Below, piece after piece: positions 49,734 through 60,689 of a stretch of DNA of 64,000 bases. Below the pieces are notes generated by a model. That model saw nothing but the letters and a program-made list of their open reading frames with translations, did no database searches and had not been told where the DNA came from. A program made the position numbers and the translations under genes. The stretch lies in the NCBI RefSeq assembly GCF_000003815.2, contig NC_049993.1, positions 11,188,778 through 11,252,777 of the forward strand. Reading direction: 5' to 3'. The DNA is from Branchiostoma floridae. Taxonomy: Eukaryota > Chordata > Leptocardii > Amphioxiformes > Branchiostomatidae. Positions within the stretch are counted from its first letter, which is position 1. Every line of letters begins with the position of its first letter.

Positions 49734-52700
49734 ATGATTCGGTATGTACAACAGCTTACATTTAACGTATTGTAGCCTTTGTGTTTGCCTTTATCGCGTT
49801 GATTTTGGTGTGGGGGAAGAAGTTTTTATAAGGAGATTTTACATGTTTTGATCCGTTTTAAATGCGAACAAATGCACGTAAACGGACCTGTCGTATAACC
49901 TGTGTTGAATCCGACTTGTATGACGCAGCATATCTCGTCTGTGCAGAAATGAGCTATAGGTTCACAAATCTTTCGATCAGGTGGCATATTTCTCTTCCCA
50001 TCATTAGATGACTGGGCTATCCTACTAAATGTAGGTGTTCCTCGTTTTATGCAAAAGAACTGCAGATATCCAACTCAGAACTACAACTTTCAGCCACAAG
50101 GAAACGATGTGCCGTGACAGGGCACTGTTCTGGCACAGAGTTCTCGCACGAATGTACGGGGGCACGGCTGAGTCTGTGTTCTGTAGCCCCCTCTCCTCTC
50201 AGACTTACATCATAAGAAGCAACTGTCTGATTTATTCGTCTCTGCAAGCGTCCGTATTTATAAGCTACTTCTAATTTTTGGTCGGATACGTTGGGCGCAC
50301 TACATTTCATAAGGATATCGATTCAATAAATCTTTGATTGACGCTCCCAGCACAAGACAAGTGCATTATTGCAGGACATTCTGATCCACTGCTTCATGTC
50401 CAGAAAAACGTATGAAAAATCATGATCATAAAATTCGACATAATACCGGCTCGGTAGACAGTGAACGACCTTTAGGACGTCCCATGTTGTAACGCCCTTG
50501 GGGCAACATTCATTATTGGGGGCCAATGCGCATTAGCCATGTCTTGTTTTGACACAAAATTGATTTTTGAAATACCGGTCTCCGAGAAGAACTGGCTGTC
50601 TGAAATAAGGTTTGTTATCGCCTTTATCACTACTGTTGTCTAACTGCTGACCGTAATCTGAGAGAAAGGATATTTGGGTGGAAGGAATCATCGCTACTGG
50701 TGTGGAACAGACCTCGAATTCACACACAACTGCACTCACAGTACTGGGCGAGCAAGTTCCAACATGAGAACGATGCCTGGGGTGTTTGGTACTGTAATCT
50801 CTTTCGTCGTAAAAGTCCATTGTTGTTGTATTTGTTTTTGACATGATTCGCCGCTTCCTGCAGCTGATTTTAAACCTGAAAACAAAATTCCTTCTCCACA
50901 AATCATTGACTTTGCCGACTTTACTACATATTGATCATTAATTGAATAAAACGTAACATTTATAACTCATCATGGCAAGTTATTATGCACGAAACTAAGG
51001 CCGACGGATGAGCCTAAAAGTGTCACAAAGGCAGTACGATTTTAGTACATGATTACACACTAGCTGTTCCCTTAAACAATTTTTTCTACCCAACAAAGAA
51101 CCATGAGTAAGTTTTGCCTTTCGAGGAAAAAAGCTTGAAGGCTTATCCGAAGTGAAGGTAACACAAATTTCAACCATTCTTTGCTTAGAAAAGAGTAGTG
51201 TCCGTTGTTCATGGCCACTCGTCATACCAGATTAAGAAGTACATCTTTATGTTCACTTGTACAAATCTTGTTAACTGGCGATGATAACAAACTGTTCGCA
51301 TTTTCCTGGGTAAATTACTTATTATCTATTTGTTGAAAATTCTTGTTGATGTTGAGGGATGCCAGACATTGCCACACTAACAAAACATGACATAACAACT
51401 CTATTCACACAGCGAATGATACTACTACATGTAGCTTCGACTTTCACAATATTATTCCTGTCTTTCCGCTGCAGCGTGCGGGTGTTGCTGGCCTTGGTAC
51501 TGATAGCGGCTCTGCTGTGGGAGTCGGAAGCAAGGTTCTCATGGAGAAACCGCAACAGTTACTCACGGAGGTACCGTCGCACACGACCTATGTGTACGTA
51601 TACAAACATTGGTACAACTTGTGCTACATCTTTGGATGATTAGTAAACGTTGTTTTCCGTTCGTAGATAAGTTATTTCGGCTATGGCCAGATCGGTCGGG
51701 CCTGTTTTGTGGGTCTTTAGTGGCCTTTTCTGCATTCGTGTCGATGGCCTCCGTATGTCAATACTGGCCATGGTAAAAGACCTATTCACACCATCAGTAC
51801 AATGTTGGCTATGGCGTATCTATGTCTTTCTTGTCTTCTCGGAGAGAAACATCAATCCGCCTGACTCATCCCTTTGTTATAAAATATTATCTCCCACTGA
51901 TTTCGATCTTTTACAGTATCACAAAGATGATCATCGTCCAGCAGTAGGTCTCTACTTTCCATAGTTGATATTCCAATCTAACATGTAATGTAATGTAAAA
52001 TGTATCGGACTCTGGGGCAACCTGCAGATATGTCTGAGGAACACGTGTAGAATCACGAACTAACCACAAACCGTCGGTGGACGTTATAAACTTCCTGATA
52101 CGTTTGATCAACTCCTGACGTAACGTATCTGCAAAATCACGTGTTAATAATATCACGTGTCTGTAACTCTCGCGAGTTTACGATCTGAACTGATTGGCCA
52201 TCAGTATTGATCCTGAAGAAGGCGACAGTGGTCGTTGAAAATTTGTTCCGTGTGTACTTTTGTGTTGGAAGAAAGTTTAGCATTGTACTATAAACCATGC
52301 TGTTTGGACTGTGTTCTGTAGCGGTGTGCTCCAACCATCCCTCTGGGTGGAGTCCGGGTGTCGTCAGTGGAATCGGCTGTAGCTACCCGTATCATGAGGG
52401 AGAGACCTGCGGGTTCACCTGTCGGGACGGGTACAGGCAGACTTCAGGTGACACCAGCAGGACCTGTAGCGGTGGCTCCTGGTCCGGACAACCCCTGGTC
52501 TGCGAGTACAGTACGTTTTACCATGGATTCCTGTTGCTTTAGTTTAAATAAGCACATGCGCGTTTAATCACATATCAAGCAGTGACAACTATAAGAATAA
52601 ATCATCCATTTGCAATTAACGTTTCTATCCTGACTTCAATCTTTTCAATGATTGCTAGACGCTAATGCTGAATTCGAAGTGACCCAATAGATCGAATGTA

Positions 52701-55700
52701 TGAATAGAGGAGCTATAGGGAAAGAAAGAAGTAGAATTTCGTACATAGATGGCTGGATCAAGGAGGCTAAGAGATTATATATTAGGTTCATTGTTGCAAC
52801 GCTACAGGATACGTATATTTATCGGTAACAGGTCGTTTCGCCACAATGTCAGTTCGCCAACGTCATTTCGCCACAAGGTAAGTCGTGTCGCAACAAGGCT
52901 CAAGTCGTTTCGCAACAAAGCACACGCCACAGTTGAATTATCTCTAAGAAGCGAGAAGAAGCTGAACTTTTGTGTTAGACTAGATTTGTGACACTTTTAT
53001 GTATGTATATATCCTGATTTGTTGTGACCTGTACTTAGCCCGGTTGGGCAAAATTGTACAATAAAGGTCTTCATTCATTCATTCTAAATGGCCTAATAGC
53101 ATTTGGAAATCTTATCCCTAACATTACTTTATCTACGATATGTTCTTTTCCAGCCGGATGTGCCCGACATCCACCGTATAGTAGGTTTTCTTGGCGGAAA
53201 GGATGTTTCTATCCTTACGAGAGCGGAGAGAACTGCACCTACGAGTGTAGGGATGGATACACGGCAGTGTCCGGAGACTCTGTCCTCACCTGTAGGGACG
53301 GAGCCTGGTCTGGGACAATGCTGACCTGCAACTACAGTAAGTCACGTTCTTAAAGGGGCATTCCACTCCAAAAGCGAGTGTTATTTTCTGATAGATAATA
53401 TTTGTCGAGGTACAAATCCACCCGATTTTGGCTAGATTACCTCACCGAGTCATCTGTCTTTTCGGCAATAATCCTTTTCTAGATCCAAGTACGCCCATAC
53501 AGATCCACTTCTAATGTACTGTGCCGTATATGATTATGCTTGAATAGCCAACTTCCGTCACACTTTCTCGCTAACGGTAGTCGAGATAAGCAGTGAATGC
53601 TAGGACAAGGTCACAGGTTGTTTCGCAACAATGTCAGTTCGCAACCGTCAGTTCGCATCAAGGCAAGTCTTCGCAACATTTACAAATTACAAGTCTTTTC
53701 GCAACAAGGTACAAGTCGTTTTGCAACATTTGAATGTTATTAATTTTGATAGCCTTGTAGTATTAGAAATCGTTTACGTATTCCTAACATAATTATACTC
53801 CTACCTGTGCACGTATGAAACTGTACCGCCCGGCGCATGAAAATCATCGGACTGTCAGGTCCATGCGGCGCCATGTTCCTCTGCCGCCGGGGTTGTCTTT
53901 TGCACCCGGTAAAAGTTTTACGCGAAAGGAGTATAATTATGTTAGGAATACGATTTCTAATACTATTAGGCTATCAAAATTAATAACACTCAAATGATGC
54001 GAAACGACTTGTACCTTGTTACGAAAAGACTTGCCTTGTTGCGAACTGACGGTTGCGAACAGACATTGTTGCGAAACAACCTGTTACCCTAGGACAATGG
54101 ACACACGTGTAAACCAACTCGATGATCTCACTAAGATATAGGTTGACTCGGGCATTCTTTCTCACGCAGCTGGATGTGATCACTTACCGTACACTAGGGG
54201 CACCAGTAAATCGGGATGCTGGTATCCTTACGTGAACGGAGAGAGCTGCACCTACACCTGCAGGAATGGTTTCTCTAGAGTGTCCGGAGACCCCAGTATC
54301 ACCTGTCAGAACGGTACCTGGTCCGGGGCTCCGCTGACCTGCATGTACAGTAAGTACCTTGATGCCATGCCGCTGTAAAACATCTACATTTGCTATGTCA
54401 TACGTACCACGGTTAGTTACCGAATGGAACAAGCTTGATGTCACCGTTCTTAACATAGGGGCTGTGTCGTCACATCGGTCCGATTTATCGCCTTTCAAAC
54501 AGATTCTTGTGATATCTGTTGTTGACAGATACAGAAGTCACTTTGTATCCGATAACCTCTGTACCTGGTCTGCTGAGTGTAAGTGCGCCTCCTGCTAGGA
54601 TTAAATGGCTCGGTAGTCGGTACTCGATTGATTATGTCGACGTTCATCAGTATCTTAATCTGTACCCATTGTATTTTATGTTGGGGCGAGATCTAGCAAA
54701 AGTGCTACCACCTGCACATGTTCTCTCATCCATTCCACTTGTGCGGTGAATTTCAATAAACAAATAAACAAATACTGCACTGCACTGCTGCATATAAACA
54801 ACGCCTCAAGAAGAAGCAATGGGAATAAGGTGAAGGAATAATAGGAGGACACCATGCCACTGCATGCATGGTACGGTAAACCGACTTGATGATCTTACTA
54901 AGGACAAGGGCATTATATATGGTCTTGCTTAGATATATATTGACACGGGCATTCGTTCTCATGCAGCCGGGTGCAAACGACCACCGTCCACTGAAGGTAC
55001 TTCGCGGACAGGATGCAGGTGGCCTTTCGAGACCGGAGAGAATTGTACCTATACCTGCAGGAATGGTTACTCTAGAGTGTCCGGAGACCCCAGCATCACC
55101 TGTAGGGACCGAGCATGGACCGGGACTCCGCTGACCTGCGAGATCAGTAAGTACTGTACCGTACTTCGTTCTAATATGAAGTTGTTGTTGGCATCCGTCT
55201 GTCTCAGGAGACAATGGTAGGCAGACAGTTACTCGCCGTCGTGGGTTAGGCGACTCGTCTGCCTGGCCTGCACGTGACTTTTTAAGGTCAAGGTGGGGTG
55301 TGCACTTCCTTCTCCACCCTCTCGTCTACTGGCGCACTAAGTCCTACAGGGCCAAGAACTGCATGCCACGCACGTGTAAGACGGCCCCAGCAGATGTAGA
55401 TTTGTTGTTTGGAGTTTCCGTCTCCAAGGAGGACTTTGGACCAATGATGCAAGGGGTTCCCCCTACCCCTGACTCGTGTATAGCGTGTGCGTCATGCCCC
55501 TAAGGCCTGCCACTGCCAATAACCTAATATGTACTGCCGCATATAAACTACTCCCCATGAAAGAGCGATGAAGATGAGGGGAAGGAATAATAGGACAAAG
55601 AACACACATGCATATGCATAGTAAACCGACCTGATGATGTTACTTAGATATATCTTTTCATTCAAGGGAGTTTTGATATATTTACTCGGTCACTCATGCA

Positions 55701-58700
55701 GCTGGATGTGAGCGGCCACCGTCCACTAGTGGAAGCTGGGGCCGGGGATGCAGGTGGCCTTACGAGAACGGAGAGAACTGCACCTATACCTGCTGGAGTG
55801 GACACTCCAGAGTGTCCGGAGACTCCACCATCACCTGTGTGAACCGTACCTGGTCTGGAACCCCGCTGCAGTGCCGACGTACCTGTACGTACTGCCACAA
55901 TAATCCTGGCATTATAGCAACCTCGGCGAAATATTGGTAGGAGGTGATCTGAATGCACGAGTAGGAACTCTGCCCGACTATATTACAGATGACACCCCTA
56001 TAGACTCTCAAACCCTTCCCGTAAATTACGACTTCGACCATCCCCTCCCTAGGGCCAATATGGACGAAGGGCCTGTTAATGTTTTTGGAAAAAATCTGAT
56101 TGACTTATGTATAAATAGTAAAGTAAGAATTTTAAATGGGAGAACCCCAGGGGACATGTTTGGAAAACCGACATGCCACCAGCCAAAAGGTTTTAGCTTA
56201 GTAGATTATGTGTTAGGCAGTGAAAATATTCTTCTTCGCAAAACTACGTTTTTCCATGTTCATGAGTTAACTCCATACTCGGACCATTGCAAGCTCTCAT
56301 TAATATTGCAATCTAACTCGAAACCACCTCTTAAAAAAGAAACAAGTTTACCCTCCCGACCACACTACAAGTTCATCTGGGACAACGATTCCAAAGAAAA
56401 ATTTTCCGACACGCTAAATTCCTCGGAATTTACCTCTAGTATTAGCTTGTTTATGACCAAAAACTACGAAAAGACTCCACAATCACTAGACATGGCATTG
56501 AATGATTTTGTAAATCCCCTACAAAAAAGCAGGTCAAAAGTGCTTATCCCTACGTTGCTCGAAAAAACAACGAGGGAAATGTAAAAATCAACAAGACAGG
56601 AAGAAATGGTTCAACAAGACATGTGCGTCCGCCAGACGTGAGCTGCATAACTTAGCCAAGCTGTTATCAAACAATCCACGCGACCCATTTATTAGAGGCT
56701 CTTACTTCGTCAAGAAAAAGCAGTATACAAGACTTATACGAAAAACTAAAAAAGATTATAAAGATGGTATTTTCAAACAACTCAGCTCCTTCTCTAGTGA
56801 CAAGCCCGCAGCCTTCTGGACACTTTTGAAAAACTACAAATCAAATGACACAACTTCAACTCAGGGGACAATTCCCGACGAATCTCTCCATTCACATTTC
56901 AAAAGCCTGTATGGAGAGAATGCTCGACTCAATGCCCCAGAACCCCCTAGCACTAGTGGTTTCGAAACTCATATCAAAGGTAAATTATTAGAGCTAGAAG
57001 ACGCGATAGTAAACAATGACTTAGACTTGCCGATACAGAGGAACGAAATAAAGCTAGCGATCTCAAACCTCAAGAACGGTAAAGCCTCGGGCAGAGACTT
57101 GGTTCTCAATGAAATGCTCAAATGCTCCCCTCACATCCTCATTGAGCCACTTACCAAATTATTCAACTTGTTCCTGTCGTCTGGTTATTTTCCCCAGGAG
57201 TGGTGTAATAGCCACATTGTCGCCCTACATAAGGGCGGGGCAAAAGATGACCCCAATAACTATAGAGGGATATCAGTAACCAGCTGTTTGGCCAAGCTAT
57301 TTACATCTATTCTAAACTCTCGCCTCACCACTTTCCTAGATGAAAATAAACTTATATCTCCCAATCAAGCTGGCTTTAGAAGCAAATTCAGAACGAGCGA
57401 TAACCTGTTCGTTATTGATACACTTTTAAGCAAATATCTTACAGATAATAAACGTCTTTATTCGTGTTTTGTTGACTTTAAAAAAGCCTTCGATTTGGAG
57501 AGAGGGTCTCCGTTATAAATTGTTAGAGTCAGGAGTGGGCGGTAATTTCTATAAGCTTATTAAATGTATGTACTCAAAACCCCTGACATGCGTCAAAACA
57601 TCGTCTGGTTTAACGCCATCATTTGCAACCGAGAAGGGTGTCAGGCAAGGCTGTAACCTTAGCCCTACACTCTTTAACCTTTTCATAAACGACCTTGTAC
57701 ATGTACTTGATAATACTGAATGCTCACCACCCTCCCTACATAACCTGTTTGTATCATGCCTCTTATACGCAGATGATGTTGTTATTTTTTCTGAGTCCGA
57801 TAAAGGACTTCAAATTGCCCTGAATAGATTGAGCGACTTTTGTACGAAATGGAAATTACAAGTCAATTTAAAGAAAACAAAAGTCATTATCTTCAACAAA
57901 TCTGGCCGATCATTCCCAAAACAAACATTCTCTTTTGGGCAAGACACAGTTGACATAGTCCAGTCCTACTGCTACTTGGGCTTGAATATTACTGCATCAG
58001 GCAGTTTCTCTCTTGCACAAAAACAGCTCTCACTCAGAGCACGAAAGGCCATGTTCAGTCTCAAATCGCTACTCCGTTCGTCTGTCTCTCCGAAGTGCCT
58101 ACTAAGAATATTCGACACTTGTATTAAACCAATACTTCTGTATGGATGCGAAATCTGGGGTAAAGACCCTATAAATGACACCTCACCTATTGAAAATTCC
58201 CATAACCGCTTCTGCAAGAATGTACTTGGTGTGCACAGGAACAGTAGTAATGTAGCAGCCAGAGCAGAACTAGGAAGGTTCCCACTAGATTTAGATATAT
58301 CCCTGCGCACTGTAAAATTCTGGACACACTTAACACAACTAGACTCCGATACACACCCGCTGCAAGTTGATGCTCTCCGATTACAACATGCATCTCTGAC
58401 AAATAGTCGTCGACGGACATTATTACAGCGAGTTAAGGAGATCTTCGATCACTGTGGCTACTCATACTTATTATATGGTGATAGCACTAACTATGATCCT
58501 CAACATATATGCAATCTATTAAGGACAAGGTTTTCAGATATGTATATTCAAACTTTCTTCCATAATCTGTCTGCCGATACTGGCAAGCTTAGATTTTACA
58601 GAAAATTTAAAACCGAATATTGTATAGAGAAATATCTCGAACTTTGTGACTCTGAGCAGCGTTCAGCTACCAGTAAGATTAGAATTAGTGCCCACCCCCT

Positions 58701-60248
58701 GGAAATAGAAAAGGGGAGATATATGAAGCTACCTGTGTCCGAGAGGATTTGTAAATATTGCCCCTCAAATGCTGTGGAAGACGAGAGTCATTTTATCACT
58801 AATTGTTCTTTTTATGATGATATAAGAAACCAACTATTTATGAGTGTATCCAAAATACACGCTTACTTTCCAACTATTCCTGACAATGAAAAATCAATCC
58901 TACTATTAAAATCAAAGAACCCACACATTATAAAAGAAGTGGGTAAATTCGTCTTCCACTGCCTAAAGAGAAGAAGTCTAACCCAACAAAACCAGTATAA
59001 TGTACACTAGCATAGCATAGTCATAGAATGTAGTTCCTAGCACCTTTGTATTTTTGCTTATTCTACATGTTGTTTGTACCTGCAATTAGCCCTCGGGCAA
59101 GAACTTGCAATAAACATATCTATTGTTATTATACACTATAATAGTTTTGACGTCATCTCAGAATAACGTCTGCGTGCGTACCATTAAGATCTCCGCTGTT
59201 GTTTGTTACCTTCTCAATAAGGATATGTACAGATCAAAAGATTTGATATTCGAAGGTCTCTTATATGCTCTTAAAGCAGTAAAACAGTTTAAGATAAATG
59301 TATGTTTATGTTATAACGCTATTATTTCCAAAACTTTTCTTGAAGCCGGTTGTAGCCGCTCTCCACCTCGTCGCTATGGCTCCTGGGGACCCCGGGACTG
59401 CGGCTGGCCGTACGAGGAAGGGGAGACGTGCAGGTTCGAGTGCCGGTATGGGCATGAGCAGCGGTCCGGGAACACAACCACCACCTGCACCGGCATGGAG
59501 TGGACTGGAGACCCGCTGTTCTGCACCAGGAGCTCCAGTAAGGACTCTTCTTACATCTGATCTAAAGTATCTTTCCTCCGGATCCATTTCTTGAAATTGT
59601 CGTAAGAGGAACGAAAACCTGTTAGTAGCTATTTCGACGCCCGTGCCATCTCTACATTATCTATCAGAAATAGATAAAACCAAGATCATCCTTTGTCCTT
59701 AACGTGACAAATGGCAAAACCAATCACAAATTGTTTTGTTTTGTTTTATTTATTTTACCAGGGGTAACATATAGCCTTTTCTAGGCACTTTCCAAAGTGC
59801 ATACATATCAAATGAAATAAGAAGTAACATAACATGAGAAAATTAGCTTTGACGTATGCCCATCAATACAAATCATAGCAACTTAGGAATAACCAATACA
59901 TAATATCATTCTACGATACAAGTAAATCAAAATTGCAATGTTAACATAATATGACCGAAAACAAAAGTAGAATGAAATGAGAAGGGAAATGAATTTGCAT
60001 ATCAATGTGAAATAAAAAGACTTAATGGATAACAGTTCAAACAATATTATGATGTTCCCTTGAGTACTTTGTTTTAAAAGTACTGGTTGATGTAGCTGCT
60101 ATATGTGAGGGTAAGGAATTACATAGAATTGCGCCAGAACCAACAAAATGTTATCGAACTTGCAAATGGGTTAAAACGATTGTCTTATAGTTGTCTTATC
60201 ATTGATGTACTGATTGATGTGTTCTCAGACTGGTGGTATGGGCGTTAA
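49734..60248 (+). CDS. sushi array gene E: secreted protein with six six-cysteine CCP domains
   Basis: Exons: 49734-49741 (ATGATTCG), 51475-51593 (signal peptide), 52322-52510, 53154-53336, 54170-54349, 54967-55146, 55702-55884, 59346-59537 (CCP1-6), 60229-60248 (tail). Total 1254 nt, 417 aa. After the signal peptide (VLLALVLIAALLWESEA) comes RFSWRNRNSYSRRYRRTRPM. CCP1 has YRQTSGDTSRTC, CCP2-5 are the ENC/ESGENC-type middle modules, and CCP6 is the terminal type (YEEGETCRFEC). The tail exon encodes NWWYGR, then stop. Most introns carry transposon insertions, the largest a 3.2-kb LINE between CCP5 and CCP6, yet every splice junction and frame is intact. Function unknown. Confidence 0.9.
52824..52920. 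mobile_element. partial relative of the 53609-54088 element
   Basis: 'ggtaacaggtcgtttcgcca' and 'gtcagttcgcc' resemble the left TIR of the element at 53609. It is cut short where a LINE tail begins. Confidence 0.6.
52921..53088 (+). mobile_element. 5'-truncated LINE tail in a gene E intron
   Basis: It begins within the final codons of the LINE frame (KKREEAELLC then stop, as in the gene B copy) and ends 'gtacaataaaggtcttcatt' plus ATTC repeats. Confidence 0.85.
53609..54088. mobile_element. 480-bp MITE with GGTCACAGGTTG ends and 9-bp target duplication
   Basis: Ends 'ggtcacaggttgtttcgcaa' and 'ttgcgaaacaacctgttacc' are inverse, and long inner arms ('ttaggaatacg', 'attaataacactcaaatg') pair over more than 150 bp. 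The exact nonamer CTAGGACAA flanks it at 53600-53608 and 54089-54097. No transposase frame is present. Confidence 0.92.
54362..54780 (+). mobile_element. LINE C-terminal fragment with AAATAAAC tail
   Basis: The frame 54359-54598 contains YVPRLVTEWNKLDVTV followed by SPFKQ, resembling the extreme C-terminus of CR1/L2-type LINEs ('PR...WN.LP...FK'). The end is 'caataaacaaataaacaaat'. It lies in the CCP3-CCP4 intron of gene E. Confidence 0.6.
55180..55505 (+). other. unrecognised insertion in a gene E intron
   Basis: This segment has no counterpart in the matching introns of C and D. It includes a 67-codon frame (55300-55503) with Cys-rich ends (CMPRTCKTAP, CIACASCP). I do not recognise it. It could be a decayed transposon fragment. 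Confidence 0.3.
55919..59133 (+). mobile_element. 5'-truncated APE-type LINE in the CCP5-CCP6 intron of gene E
   Basis: It begins inside the apurinic-type endonuclease (VGGDLNARVG; later YSDHCKL). The reverse transcriptase follows, with NYRGISVTS, FVDFKKAFD, GVRQGCNLSPTLFN and the catalytic YADD, then a C-terminal CKYC...HF...C motif. The frame is broken twice: near 56575, between endonuclease and RT, and near 57490, just after KKAFD, where a few bases seem lost. The 3' end is AT-rich after 'gcaataaacatat'. Introns of genes C and D show the uninterrupted site ('cactagaatggttttgacgt'). It is inactive. The clade (CR1/L2/jockey-like) is not assigned. Confidence 0.92.
59731..60190 (-). mobile_element. 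retrotransposon 3' end, minus strand
   Basis: Compared with the matching gene D intron, gene E has ~450 bp extra. On the minus strand it ends in 'taaaataaataaaacaaaac', an A-rich tail, which points to a truncated LINE or SINE. No coding motif is visible. Confidence 0.55.
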
Positions 60249-60689
60249 GACGTCAACCCGACCGTGAGGCTTGGGCCCAGCAACGTCACTACGTCATGAC
60301 GCCAGCTCACATCCTTTTGTTATGTTTTGAATACTTGGATTAGATGTTAGAGCATAATCATAATTAAGAGCTCGACAAGAGATAAATCTGTATGGATTGA
60401 ATTGTGTCTAAATCAGTTTCATCCATTCAATGGATGATTATAAACAAAGCGTTCTCGCGCTTCTAGTAGCATAGAGACATATTTTATCGGCGATTATTTT
60501 ATTTTCAACTTAACCCTTTTCAAACAATTTGCTGTCAATGTCTCGTAAATATGGTGAAAATGGGCCGAAGATTGTGTGTTGTGATTATTTCCTTCCAGAT
60601 TGTTATTCTCCTATTTCTTTTTATGGCTCTAGTTCGCTCAGAATAATATACAAATACACATCATAGTCATTGAGCAATATTTTTTTTTA
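60249..60689. other. 3' UTR/flank of gene E
   Basis: The first ~75 bp after the stop are conserved with genes B to D ('taagacgtc', 'ccagcaacgtcactacgtca'). The rest is diverged 3' UTR-like sequence matching gene D. Confidence 0.65.

Noticed and set aside
55300-55503. Independent gene for the 67-codon Cys-rich frame
   Set aside because: No start context, splice partner or family match; listed only as an unrecognised insertion.
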